The notes beneath the pieces are model-generated. The model was given only the letters and a program-made list of their open reading frames with translations. It made no database searches and was not told the origin of the DNA. Source: Yersinia entomophaga (GTDB taxonomy: Bacteria > Pseudomonadota > Gammaproteobacteria > Enterobacterales > Enterobacteriaceae). From it: a stretch of DNA of 64,000 nt. Of the stretch, positions 46,458-54,817 are shown in pieces. The stretch lies in the NCBI RefSeq assembly GCF_001656035.1, contig NZ_CP010029.1, positions 834,885 through 898,884 on the forward strand, written 5' to 3'. The first letter of the stretch is position 1. Each line of letters begins with the position of its first letter. The position numbers and the translations under genes are program-made.

Positions 46458-47801
46458 ATGCCATTAACGTTACGAATCATTTTTCTCACCTTATTAGTAT
46501 TACCGGGGAGGGGAAACGCATTGGGTCTGTTGGATGCGTGGGAACTGGCGGTGCGCCACGATCCGCAATATCAGGCTGCGGGTTATGAAAGAGACGCCGG
46601 TCAGGAAGAAGAGGCGTTGGGGCTGTCAGGACTACTGCCCACGGTGCAATACAGTTATGGCGCTAACAATAACTCTTCCACGGTAAGCCAGACGGATAAC
46701 CGAAGCAGCAGCAAAGTGAAGCGCGATTATGATAGCTATGTCTCGATGTTATCTTTACGTCAGCCGCTGATTGATTACGGGGCGTACGCACGCTATCGGC
46801 AGGGGATCGCACGTAAACTCTTTGCCGATCAACGTTTTCGCGATAAAAGTCAGGAATTGATCGTGCGTTTGTATCGCGCTTATAGCAGTGCGCTATTGGC
46901 GCAGGAAAAGAAATCTCTGCTGGAGGCGCAGCTACGCGCGTATCAGGAGCAAATTCAGTTGAATCGCCGGTTGCTGGCTGCCGGGGAAGGCACTCAAACC
47001 GATATTGATGAAACCGCCGCGCGTTTGACTCTGACTCAGGTACAGCTAATCGAGCAGCAGGATGCGCTGGATAGTCAGCTAACCGAGTTGGAAAATATGA
47101 TTGGCCGCTCGGTGGATCTGGCGGAGTTACGGCCACTTACGCTGGAAACTTTGCCGCAAAATATCAGCGATGGACGGACATTGGCTCAATGGCGAGATTT
47201 AGCCATGCGGCATAATGCACGCTTGGCTGGGCAGCGGAATAACCTGGATGCCAAACACTATGAAATAGAAAGTAGCCGGAGTGGACATTTACCGACGTTG
47301 CAATTAGTTGCTTCATCCCGGAATTCCCGCTCTGAATCGGAATATAACTACAATCAGAAATACGATACGCAAAGCGTCGGGCTGCAGTTAAATGTGCCTA
47401 TTTATGCTGGCGGCAGCGTATCTAGCGCTACCCGACAGGCAACCGCGCACTATCAACAATCTCAGGCTGAATTAGATCAGGAAACCCGACAGGTATTGGC
47501 GGAGTTAAAGCGTCAGTTCAATTTAAGTAATAGCGGAGCAGCAAAAATCCGAGCCTGGCAAATGACAGTGGATTCGGCGCAGAAAGTTTTGATAGCAACG
47601 CGTCGTAGCGTGTTGGGGGGGGAACGAATTAATCTAGACGTGTTGCTGGCGGAACAGCAGTTATTCAATTCCAAACGGGATCTGGCCGAGGCCAAATACG
47701 GTTGGTTGCAGTCGTGGCTAGAGCTACGTTATAACGCCGGTACTTTGCAAGAGAACGATATTTTGCAATTGGCGGCCTGGTTTGAACCGGAAAAGCGCTA
47801 G
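46458..47801 (+). CDS. prtF: Type I secretion outer-membrane channel PrtF (TolC family)
   Basis: This outer-membrane efflux protein of 447 residues forms the exit tunnel for the proteases. It has a signal peptide (RIIFLTLLVLPGRGNA), then the two TolC repeats. The first starts LGLLDAWELAVRHDPQYQAA and the second is marked by LDAKHYEIESSRSGHLPTL and GLQLNVPIYAGGSVSSATRQ. Having its own TolC-like channel, the system need not use cellular TolC. It is the last gene of the operon, ten bases after prtE and 24 bases before a strong terminator. Confidence 0.93.
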   Translation: MPLTLRIIFLTLLVLPGRGNALGLLDAWELAVRHDPQYQAAGYERDAGQEEEALGLSGLLPTVQYSYGANNNSSTVSQTDNRSSSKVKRDYDSYVSMLSLRQPLIDYGAYARYRQGIARKLFADQRFRDKSQELIVRLYRAYSSALLAQEKKSLLEAQLRAYQEQIQLNRRLLAAGEGTQTDIDETAARLTLTQVQLIEQQDALDSQLTELENMIGRSVDLAELRPLTLETLPQNISDGRTLAQWRDLAMRHNARLAGQRNNLDAKHYEIESSRSGHLPTLQLVASSRNSRSESEYNYNQKYDTQSVGLQLNVPIYAGGSVSSATRQATAHYQQSQAELDQETRQVLAELKRQFNLSNSGAAKIRAWQMTVDSAQKVLIATRRSVLGGERINLDVLLAEQQLFNSKRDLAEAKYGWLQSWLELRYNAGTLQENDILQLAAWFEPEKR

Positions 47802-47824
47802 CTGAACCGACAGCCTGTACAATA

Positions 47825-47847
47825 GGGAAGCGCGGCTTCCCTTTTTT
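47825..47847 (+). terminator. Intrinsic terminator of inh-prtDEF
   Basis: GGGAAGC-GCG-GCTTCCC (47825-47841) followed by TTTTTT. A perfect 7-bp stem with a tight loop. Confidence 0.9.
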
Positions 47848-48074
47848 ACGTCCCTATTTTCCTATACAGAAATATTTTCACAAAGGCGTTTAGCCAGCAC
47901 GCAACTTGTTCACCATATTCTTGCCCTCGATTTCATCCCCGTGGTTTAACCGTAGGTTTGTTAGAAAGGCCGTAAGCTGGATCAATGGTGTTAGACCGTA
48001 TTCTGGTGGATAAAACTGATTTTTTAACCTGAATCAACATAATCAGCGTCTATTGTGGTGTATTATTCTGCCAT
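47848..48074. other. Interval before the small membrane protein
   Basis: No gene seen. It probably carries the promoter of the small membrane protein unit. Confidence 0.4.
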
Positions 48075-48100
48075 CCCGATAGGTAGGGTTCTCCATCGGG
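48075..48100 (+). promoter_or_regulatory. Leader hairpin of the small membrane protein unit
   Basis: CCCGAT (48075-48080) pairs with ATCGGG (48095-48100), 6 bp with a 14-base loop. It ends about 30 bases before the Shine-Dalgarno sequence. It could influence translation. Function unknown. Confidence 0.35.
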
Positions 48101-48145
48101 CTTAACGTAGTCAGTTAATATGTCGATTGTCAGAGGAGAGGCGAG

Positions 48146-48241
48146 ATGCACTCAGCGGCCGATTATATAACCTTGGGTTTGATTGTGCTTATTTTTGGTT
48201 TTTGCCTGTACGGCTTGTTTGGCGCACCAAAGCAAAAGTAA
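48146..48241 (+). CDS. Small single-pass membrane protein, 31 residues
   Basis: This short gene has complete expression signals: GAGGAGAGG 5-13 bases before the ATG, and an intrinsic terminator starting 18 bases after the stop. The protein begins HSAADYI, has one hydrophobic helix at about residues 8-27 (LGLIVLIFGFCLYGLFG) and ends with the basic tail APKQK. This resembles other enterobacterial mini membrane proteins that modulate larger partners, but I do not recognise the family. It lies between the protease secretion operon and the molybdoenzyme operon as its own transcription unit, so no partner is suggested by context. Confidence 0.65.
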   Translation: MHSAADYITLGLIVLIFGFCLYGLFGAPKQK

Positions 48242-48259
48242 CGATTATTCCTATTTCTC

Positions 48260-48292
48260 GCCCCACCCGTTCTGCGTGGGGCTATTTTCTTT
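48260..48292 (+). terminator. Intrinsic terminator of the small membrane protein unit
   Basis: GCCCCAC (48260-48266) pairs with GTGGGGC (48276-48282), followed by TATTTTCTTT. Strong GC stem and T-rich tail. Confidence 0.85.
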
Positions 48293-48570
48293 ATCGGTGT
48301 ACTTTTCTACCATTCGTTATTATCTCTATCTCGTAAGATTATATTTAAAAATCATAATACTTCTTCATTTTCGTGCATGTAAATGCCCAGCTTTACTTGA
48401 TTATTGTTAGGTTGAGTGAACTATCGCTAGCGTACTTTTGCAAAAAAAGCCATAGATTAAATTCGTCTAAATAACGCATTTATACTGATAAAACGATTTA
48501 TCCACTGAAGTAGTAATGAAAGGGAATGGGCTATAGTTAACTTATTCTAATCAAAATGGTCTTTTAGCCG

Positions 48571-49188
48571 ATGGGCAATGTAACGGCGGAAACGACGGGA
48601 ATAAATACAACTATTCACCCTTGGTGGCTGCGGCTAACGCATTGGGTGAATGCGCTGGCTATTATTATCATGGTCACTAGCGGTTGGCGGATTTATAACG
48701 CCTCTCCACTGTTTAATTTTTCTTACCCGGATTGGATGACGCTAGGAGGATGGCTAGGTGGCGCGTTGCAATGGCATTTCGCAGCAATGTGGCTTATTTT
48801 CTTTAACGGCTTGTTTTATTTATTTATGAATACGATAACCGGAAGATTTAAAGGAAAATTCTGGCCGTTAAGCCTGTCTGCACTTTGGCAAGATATGCGA
48901 GCAGCGTTAACCGGTAAACTCAGCCATGCCGATTTGCGCCACTATAATATGGTGCAGCGTTTCCTTTATTTGGTGACCGTGCTGGCTTTAATTACTCTGG
49001 TGCTATCTGGTTTAGTCTTATGGAAGTCCGTTCAGTTTCCGTTATTGCGGGAATTACTCGGAGGCTACCCTACCGCTCGTTATATTCATTTCTTTGCTAT
49101 GACCTACATCGTTTTCTTCACGCTGATTCACCTGATCATGGTGATATTGGTTCCCCGAACATTATTAGCCATGATTCGTGGGCGCTAG
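48571..49188 (+). CDS. Cytochrome b561-type membrane subunit
   Basis: This is an inner-membrane di-haem cytochrome b of 205 residues with four main helices. It is of the Ni/Fe-hydrogenase/formate dehydrogenase b-subunit type. Likely haem ligands are His in IHPWWLRLTHWVNALA, in LQWHFAAMW, and in RYIHFFAM and FTLIHLIMV. It would pass electrons between the quinone pool and the periplasmic molybdoenzyme encoded 12 bases downstream. The role resembles MsrQ/MsrP, but the protein belongs to the b561 rather than the MsrQ family. No strong ribosome site precedes ATG 48571, so the exact start is a little uncertain. Confidence 0.82.
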   Translation: MGNVTAETTGINTTIHPWWLRLTHWVNALAIIIMVTSGWRIYNASPLFNFSYPDWMTLGGWLGGALQWHFAAMWLIFFNGLFYLFMNTITGRFKGKFWPLSLSALWQDMRAALTGKLSHADLRHYNMVQRFLYLVTVLALITLVLSGLVLWKSVQFPLLRELLGGYPTARYIHFFAMTYIVFFTLIHLIMVILVPRTLLAMIRGR

Positions 49189-49199
49189 AGGCGAAAAAT

Positions 49200-49988
49200 A
49201 TGAAACAGAAAATCAGGGTTAACCCTGCAGTGGATGGTGACGAAGTGGTAAAAGAAGTCACGCGAATTCTGGCCAAAGGGTTGGATTCAGCCAGCCGCAG
49301 GCGTTTTCTCAATCAAGGATTGACCTTGGGCGGTGCGATGCTACTGACCGGCTGTGATTTTGATAGCGACGCGCAGATCGATTCACAGTTAATGCGAATT
49401 TCTCGTTTCAACGATCGGGTACAAGGCTGGCTGTTTAATCCCAAAAATCTGGCTCCGGTCTATCCGGAATCTATGATTACTCGCCCGTTTCCTTTTAACG
49501 CCTATTACTCTCAGGATCAAATCCGTCAGGTTAATGGGGAAAGTTTCAGGCTCGAAATAAGCGGTCTGGTTGATAATAAACACCCGTGGTCATTACCTGA
49601 GTTATATGCAATGGCGCAGGTTACGCAGGTTACCCGGCATATTTGTGTTGAAGGTTGGAGTGCTATTGGCAAATGGGGCGGTATTCCTTTTTCCCATTTC
49701 TTGCGTCTGATCGGGGCTGATTTAAACGCTAAATACGTTGGTTTTAAGTGTGCAGATGATTATTACACCAGCATTGATATGCCTACAGCATTGCACCCGC
49801 AAACTCAACTGACATTAACTTATGATGGGAAAATCCTGCCTGCGGAATATGGATTTCCGATGAAGCTACGTATGCCCACTAAATTAGGCTACAAAAACCC
49901 GAAATATATTCAGTCCATTTTCGTTACGAATACTTACCCCGGAGGCTTTTGGGAAGATCAGGGTTATAACTGGTTTGGTGGCAGCTAG
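49200..49988 (+). CDS. Molybdopterin-dependent oxidoreductase, Tat-exported (sulfite oxidase/MsrP fold)
   Basis: This is a periplasmic molybdoenzyme of 262 residues. The N-terminal SRRRFLNQGLTLGGAMLLTG is a twin-arginine signal, and the following Cys (LLTGC) makes a Tat lipoprotein possible. The sulfite oxidase-type domain has the Mo-binding Cys in RHICVEGWSAIGKWGG, with downstream LRMPTKLGYKNPKYIQSI typical of the family. The frame is open back to 49020 inside the cytochrome gene; ATG 49200 gives the proper Tat signal. The substrate is unknown. The family includes protein methionine sulfoxide reductases and other oxidoreductases. It is co-transcribed with its cytochrome b partner. Confidence 0.88.
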   Translation: MKQKIRVNPAVDGDEVVKEVTRILAKGLDSASRRRFLNQGLTLGGAMLLTGCDFDSDAQIDSQLMRISRFNDRVQGWLFNPKNLAPVYPESMITRPFPFNAYYSQDQIRQVNGESFRLEISGLVDNKHPWSLPELYAMAQVTQVTRHICVEGWSAIGKWGGIPFSHFLRLIGADLNAKYVGFKCADDYYTSIDMPTALHPQTQLTLTYDGKILPAEYGFPMKLRMPTKLGYKNPKYIQSIFVTNTYPGGFWEDQGYNWFGGS

Positions 49989-50049
49989 TCTGCTCTCACC
50001 CTCACCCTCAGCCTCTACTACTTGACCTAAACCAAAAAAGGAATATGCG

Positions 50050-50388
50050 ATGAAAAAGCCTATTATTCTAATGCTCTGTAGCTGTATTGCACTGGGAATG
50101 GGAGTTGCCCATGCCGAGGACACTATGAGCAACACGGCAAGTAAAGAAATGAGTATGAAAAAGGATGATATGCATAAGCAGGAGATGATGAAAAAGGACG
50201 ATATGCATAAACAGGAAATGATGAAAAAGGATGATATGCATAAGAAGGAAATGATGAAAAAGGACGATATGCATAAGAAGGAAATGATGAAAAAGGACGA
50301 TATGCATAAGCAAGAAATGATGAAGAAAGATAGTATGAAAAAACCCATGCCTGAGGGTGAAATGAAGAAAGAAGGTAGCTCTTACTGA
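50050..50388 (+). CDS. Exported MXKDX-type repeat protein
   Basis: This is a 112-residue protein with a signal peptide (KKPIILMLCSCIALGMGVAHA) and a very low-complexity, highly charged mature part. Five tandem copies of an 11-residue unit, MKKDDMHKQEM or with KK for KQ, occupy residues 36-90, followed by a degenerate copy. This is the pentapeptide MXKDX repeat family, known as methionine- and lysine-rich periplasmic proteins of unknown function. It sits 61 bases after the molybdoenzyme gene with AAAGGAA before the ATG, so it probably belongs to that operon. A methionine-rich sacrificial or metal-binding role is speculation. Confidence 0.85.
   Translation: MKKPIILMLCSCIALGMGVAHAEDTMSNTASKEMSMKKDDMHKQEMMKKDDMHKQEMMKKDDMHKKEMMKKDDMHKKEMMKKDDMHKQEMMKKDSMKKPMPEGEMKKEGSSY
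50155..50319 (+). repeat. Five tandem 33-bp repeats inside the MXKDX gene
   Basis: Each unit encodes MKKDDMHKQEM with Q/K variation, and DNA differences between units are mainly third-position. The array can expand or contract by recombination without changing frame. Confidence 0.95.
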
Positions 50389-50395
50389 TGATTAA

Positions 50396-50418
50396 CCGGC
50401 CAGAGAAGGTGTGGCCGG
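50396..50418 (+). terminator. Hairpin after the MXKDX gene
   Basis: CCGGCCA (50396-50402) pairs with TGGCCGG (50412-50418), a 7-bp stem with a 9-base loop. There is no T run, so it is probably a 3'-end hairpin. Confidence 0.5.
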
Positions 50419-50491
50419 CATCCTGTCTGTGATTTAACGCATTAATTTGATGGGCTTTTTACTTGGGTAATCAGCCCTAAAAACTCTCTTT

Positions 50492-51394
50492 TCAAGACCG
50501 CTTGAGACATAAGTTACTCGGCCAAAAACCGGGACGGGAGAACATCACCAGATTTCCGAGTAAAATCAGGATCAGACCAAGTACGGCATTGGCATGCCAT
50601 TGATAACCTTCATAGAAGGTGGAGAGAGTGAGCGCTACAAGTGGAAATAGCAGAGTACTGTAAGCAGCAGCGCTGGCTCCAATACGCCCAACCAGACTGA
50701 AGTAAAGGGCAAAAGCGATAGCGGAGCCAAAAATAGCCAGATAAAACAAGGCGCCAAGATAGTGAGCGGAGAGTTCCAGAGTAAAACTACCGTGCTGTGC
50801 CCAGGCAATAACCCCCATCAGTATCGCCCCGTAGCTCATAGCATAGGTATTGGTCGACAGGACATCCAAACCGCGTCGTTGATGACGGCTGCTAATCATA
50901 TTTCCCAAAGAGAAGCCGTAGGTACCCAGCAGGCTCAGGCCAATTCCTTTGAGTAATTCAGGCTGTAATTGTGTCGCCATAAGATCGTGCCAGAAAAGCG
51001 CTACAATCCCCGTCAGCCCTAATATGCTGGCTGGAATAAAGTTAGGGTTTAAACGTTGCCGGAAAAATATGAGTCCGTTCACTGCATTGAACAGCACCGC
51101 CATGGAGAAAATAACCGATTCCAGTCCGCTGCTAATATAAGCCGCCGCTTGATAAAAACAGTAAAAATTAAAACCGAAAACGCACATCCCCTGAATGACG
51201 CAAAATAGGTGATCCCGTAAGGCGATACGTCGTAATCGACGGCTAACCAATAGGATAATCAGCATGGTCAGAGTCGCGATGACAAAGCGATAAAAAATCG
51301 ATTGGGTCACCGGCACGCTGCCCTGTTGCATAGTAATGGCAATCCAGGTCGTACCCCAAATCAGAACTACGGCGCTGTACAATAAAGCATTCAT
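50492..51394 (-). CDS. DMT-superfamily (EamA) transporter
   Basis: This inner-membrane exporter of 300 residues has ten hydrophobic helices in two EamA repeats. The first starts LYSAVVLIWGTTWIAITMQQ and the second near YAMSYGAILMGVIAWAQ. The family exports amino acids or other small metabolites; the substrate cannot be told. The gene is divergent from an AraC-type regulator gene about 180 bases away, which probably controls it. Confidence 0.85.
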   Translation of the reverse strand: MNALLYSAVVLIWGTTWIAITMQQGSVPVTQSIFYRFVIATLTMLIILLVSRRLRRIALRDHLFCVIQGMCVFGFNFYCFYQAAAYISSGLESVIFSMAVLFNAVNGLIFFRQRLNPNFIPASILGLTGIVALFWHDLMATQLQPELLKGIGLSLLGTYGFSLGNMISSRHQRRGLDVLSTNTYAMSYGAILMGVIAWAQHGSFTLELSAHYLGALFYLAIFGSAIAFALYFSLVGRIGASAAAYSTLLFPLVALTLSTFYEGYQWHANAVLGLILILLGNLVMFSRPGFWPSNLCLKRS

Positions 51395-51575
51395 TGAATA
51401 TCTCGTTCAGAAAATCATGAAAGAGATTATGATTCTTTCGCCCAATCTGTGCTTTCAGCCCTTTGCCAGCATTTGCATAATCTTGCGCATTTCTTAATAA
51501 CTACGTAGTGAATCTCTGGTTTGCATCACGGCAACTCAGTAAACTGTGAATTCTGTCATATAAGGAGTTGTTGCG

Positions 51576-52454
51576 GTGAAATCCGAGAATTATCAGGCTT
51601 TCGATACCCTGAGAGGCCATAAGGCGCAGCTGCAAAATTCTGTGCGGCTCGGGTCTGGCATTCAGTTGGCAGCCTGGACCAACAGTCAGGATTGCGTCAC
51701 CCTGGATAATCCGGATCACCATACTCTGAGTTTGTACGTGGCCGATGGCTATGAGTGTTATCACAAAACCGCCGGTGGCTGGAAAAACGGCGGTGGTCCG
51801 GATCGGTTTTGTATTATGCCGAAAGACAGTTATTCCAGCTGGGATGTGCGCACTAATCTGTCTTTCGTCCATTTATATTGCACAGACGATCATTTGCGTT
51901 CTTTGGCCGAGCAGATTTGGGACCGAAGTCCGGCGCAGCTACAGGTTGACGAGCGCGTATTTGCGGATGATATGCAAATTACTTTGTTATATCGGCAATT
52001 TTTACTCAGCTGTGATTGGCAAGATCGAGCCAATCAGTTGACCTTGAGCAGCGCCAGTACTTTATTGCTGACCCATATGTTGCGTCATTACACCCAATTG
52101 CAGTGGGCATTACCGCAGGTGAAAGGCGGTTTGGCTCCCAGCGTTTTAAAACGGGTTCAGGAATATATTGAAAGCCAATTGTCTCAGCCATTACTGCTGG
52201 CGGACCTGGCCAAATTGGCGGAGCTTAGTGAATTTCATTTTGCCCGAATGTTTAAGCAAAGCACCGGATTAGCTCCTCATCAATATGTCATGAAAGTGAG
52301 ATTGGAGAGGGCGGCTTCATTACTGCGCCACGGCGATTTGCCGCTGACAGAAATAGCATTAGCCTGCGGTTTCAGCTCGGCCAGTCATTTTAGCCACCGT
52401 TTTAAAAGTGCCTTTGGCTATACCGCCTCTGCGCTTCGGCAAGAATCGCGCTGA
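51576..52454 (+). CDS. AraC-family transcriptional regulator
   Basis: This transcription factor of 292 residues has an N-terminal sensor domain of unknown ligand and a C-terminal double helix-turn-helix. The first helix pair is in LLADLAKLAELSEFHFARMF and the second is ALACGFSSASHFSHRFKSAFG. The GTG start at 51576 has AAGGAG upstream. It is divergent from the EamA transporter gene and presumably activates it. A 14-bp tandem duplication straddles its stop codon. Confidence 0.88.
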   Translation: MKSENYQAFDTLRGHKAQLQNSVRLGSGIQLAAWTNSQDCVTLDNPDHHTLSLYVADGYECYHKTAGGWKNGGGPDRFCIMPKDSYSSWDVRTNLSFVHLYCTDDHLRSLAEQIWDRSPAQLQVDERVFADDMQITLLYRQFLLSCDWQDRANQLTLSSASTLLLTHMLRHYTQLQWALPQVKGGLAPSVLKRVQEYIESQLSQPLLLADLAKLAELSEFHFARMFKQSTGLAPHQYVMKVRLERAASLLRHGDLPLTEIALACGFSSASHFSHRFKSAFGYTASALRQESR

Positions 52455-53064
52455 TAGTATTTAGCTGATAGTATTTAAATGCAGTTAAGCTTAAGCCGCG
52501 ATAAGTTTTCTTGGCGAAAGAGTTTCGGCCGTCAAAATATGCAGAGTACGAATTTTGCCCACGATGGGCGATAGCGTTAAAAATAAGCCTATCTGACGTC
52601 AATTGATATACCTCAAAGTGTTCCTCTCTTTTCTTCAGCTTATTCATTGCAACTTTTTTGTGGCTATGCCGGAAACCGCATTTTTGCATGACCTTTCCCG
52701 AGGCCGGATTACGGCTGAGGTGACGGCCGTAAATAACAAATAATCCTAAGCGTTCAAAGGCAAATTGACACAGCGCCTTAGATGCTTCGCTACATATTCC
52801 TTGTCCCCACTATTCCGTACCGATCCAGTGCCCTATTTCGCCTTGATTCTGATGGATATCCATTAGGGAGATAGCACCTAACAGGCGGCCATTTTCAATG
52901 TCGCTAATAGCAAAAACGACCGTTTTCATTTGTTCCCAGGTTAGCGAATGGTCGGTAATCCATTCTTCGGCCAGTTCGACAGGATAGTGATGCGGAATAG
53001 TGGCGGTCATTTCGACGATGGCGGATTTCGAAGAACAAGATAGCGGGTAATGCAGATTTTCTGT
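52402..53064 (-). pseudogene. Broken GNAT (RimJ/RimL-type) acetyltransferase gene
   Basis: One continuous minus-strand frame encodes a GNAT protein but is interrupted. TENLHYPL (from 53064) and MTATIPHHYPVELAEEWI give the N-terminal part. AISDIENGRLLGAISLMDIH and EIGHWIGTE give the core. Then a TAG at 52810-52812 stands where homologues have Tyr (GTE-stop-WGQGICSEASKAL). The rest, NPASGKVMQKCGFRHSHKK, is intact. No start codon precedes TENLH: an in-frame TAG lies just before it. Two lesions make function unlikely. The exact C-terminal end is uncertain. Confidence 0.75.
52450..52477 (+). repeat. 14-bp tandem duplication at the AraC gene stop codon
   Basis: GCTGATAGTATTTA occurs at 52450-52463 and again, exactly, at 52464-52477. 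The first copy contains the stop TGA. Confidence 0.9.
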
Positions 53065-53123
53065 CTAAAGAGCGGATACACTGAGTGCCACAATGATGAT
53101 CAATAGGTGGGAAGGAAAAGTCA

Positions 53124-54344
53124 GTGGACAACGAAAAAATCAAACATTTGCAGGGCGTTAGTGAGAAAGCCAGAGCGGTGATGGAGCGTGAGAAGATCGA
53201 TGCTCTGGTCGTCACCCTGTGCGATAACTTTTATTACCTCACCGGTTTTGCCAGTTTCTTTATGTATACCTTCCGCCATACCGGTGCGGCGGTGGCGGTA
53301 TTATTTCGCGATCCCCACTTACCGTCACTGATCATCATGAATGAATTTGAAGCCGCTGGCGTAACTTTTGATATGCCTAATGTGGAGCTGAAAACCTTCC
53401 CGGTATGGGTAGACGTCGACGATCCCTTTAATCCAGAGCAATCGAATAAACGGCGAGAGCGCCCGATTGGCCCGCCGGTAACGGCCGTCTTCAATTTGTT
53501 AAAAGCGGCATTGTGTGATGCTGGCGTATTGGATAAAAAAATTGCCATCGAATTAAATGCGATGTCTCACGGTGGCAAAACTGTATTGGATCGCGTTGCG
53601 CCTGGGGTGCAGTGGGTAGATTCTACGCCGATTTTCAATGAAATCCGGGTGATTAAAAGTCCGTGGGAAATAGCCTATCTACGTAAAAGCGCAGAGATCA
53701 CCGAATATGGCATTACGGAAGCCAGTAAACTAATTCGGCACGGCTGCACATCATCTGAGTTAACCGCAGCCTATAAAGCTGCCATTATGCAGCACCCAGA
53801 AACCAACCTTTCACGCTTTCATCTGATCAGCATCGGCGAGAATTTTGCACCTAAGCTAATAGCAGAAACCGCCGGGGCGCAGCATAGCGATCTGATTAAA
53901 TTTGATTGTGGCGTGGACGTCGCCGGATATGGCGCTGATATTGCCCGAACCATGGTGCTTGGGCAAGCTACGCCGTTGGTTCAGCGAATTTACGACAGCA
54001 TTCGTCTTGGACATGAACACATGCTGAGTATGGTCGCGCCCGGCGTCGCGTTAAAAGATGTATTTGATTCTACGATGGATGTTATCCGGAAATCAGGCTT
54101 GAAGCAGTACAACCGTGGTCATTTGGGGCATGGCGACGGAGTCTTCCTCGGTTTGGAAGAGGCGCCATTTGTCAGCACGCAGGCGACGGAAGTGTTCCAG
54201 CCCGGTATGGTTATGAGCCTGGAAACGCCTTACTACGGCCACGGAGTGGGCGCTATCATGATCGAGGATATGATATTGGTCACTGAGACAGGCATTGAGT
54301 TCTTGAGCAAATTGCCGCGAGAACTGGTTTCCCTTCCGCTCTGA
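53124..54344 (+). CDS. M24-family metallopeptidase (Xaa-Pro dipeptidase/aminopeptidase-like)
   Basis: This is a cytoplasmic pita-bread peptidase of 406 residues. It has a creatinase-type N-terminal domain (KIDALVVTLCDNFYYLTGF) and a C-terminal catalytic domain. Metal ligands are visible: the Asp pair in FDCGVDVAGYGADIARTMV, His in GHLGHGDGVFLG, Glu in LSLETPYYGHGVGA and Glu in IEDMILVTETG. It is likely to cleave Xaa-Pro bonds or act as a related dipeptidase. GGAAGG lies upstream. It stands alone, with the broken GNAT gene divergent. Confidence 0.85.
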   Translation: MDNEKIKHLQGVSEKARAVMEREKIDALVVTLCDNFYYLTGFASFFMYTFRHTGAAVAVLFRDPHLPSLIIMNEFEAAGVTFDMPNVELKTFPVWVDVDDPFNPEQSNKRRERPIGPPVTAVFNLLKAALCDAGVLDKKIAIELNAMSHGGKTVLDRVAPGVQWVDSTPIFNEIRVIKSPWEIAYLRKSAEITEYGITEASKLIRHGCTSSELTAAYKAAIMQHPETNLSRFHLISIGENFAPKLIAETAGAQHSDLIKFDCGVDVAGYGADIARTMVLGQATPLVQRIYDSIRLGHEHMLSMVAPGVALKDVFDSTMDVIRKSGLKQYNRGHLGHGDGVFLGLEEAPFVSTQATEVFQPGMVMSLETPYYGHGVGAIMIEDMILVTETGIEFLSKLPRELVSLPL

Positions 54345-54457
54345 TGGTCCTGGAAATCTGAGTAAGATTTCAGCATGAAAATAAGTGATACGAAGCTGGT
54401 AGGCGATGATGGCTGCCAGCATTTACGGCATCAGTCGGGTACAGGCAGGAGAAGAAA

Positions 54458-54817
54458 ATGCGGTATATGAATATTATTCTTAAAAGAGTCTACGATGTTC
54501 ATCCTCCTTATGATCCCGATACTTTTCTAATAGATCGTCTGTGGCCACGTGGAATAACTAAAGTTCGGCTGAACGGTGTTATCTGGCTTAAAGAGATCGC
54601 CCCAACGAATGAACTGCGGAAACAGTTTCATCAACAAGGTGATTGGCCGGCTTTTGTAAAAGATTACACGATGCAATTAAATAGCAATGCTGTTGTATGG
54701 CGTCCGTTGCTTGAAATAGCAAAGGAGAGACCACTGACTTTGCTCTACGGTAGCAAAGACGCGCAGCATAATCACGCTATCGTATTGAGAAACTATTTGC
54801 ATGCTTATTGCGAATGA
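54458..54817 (+). CDS. DUF488 family protein (YeaO-like)
   Basis: This is a small cytoplasmic protein of 119 residues of unknown function. The DUF488 landmarks are LKRVYDVHPPYDPDTFLIDRL, WPRGITK, WLKEIAPTNELRKQF and TLLYGSKDAQHNHAIVL. AGGAG is well placed for ATG 54458 (54467 is an in-frame alternative). It lies 113 bases after the M24 peptidase gene and could be co-transcribed with it. Confidence 0.85.
   Translation: MRYMNIILKRVYDVHPPYDPDTFLIDRLWPRGITKVRLNGVIWLKEIAPTNELRKQFHQQGDWPAFVKDYTMQLNSNAVVWRPLLEIAKERPLTLLYGSKDAQHNHAIVLRNYLHAYCE

Noticed and set aside
50155..50319. CRISPR-like regular repeats
   Set aside because: The units are directly adjacent with no spacers and code in frame for a repeat protein. 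No cas genes are present.
49884..50348. Minus-strand frame made of FFIISCLCISS-type repeats
   Set aside because: It is the reverse reading of the 33-bp MXKDX repeats. The + strand has a signal peptide, ribosome site and a known family.
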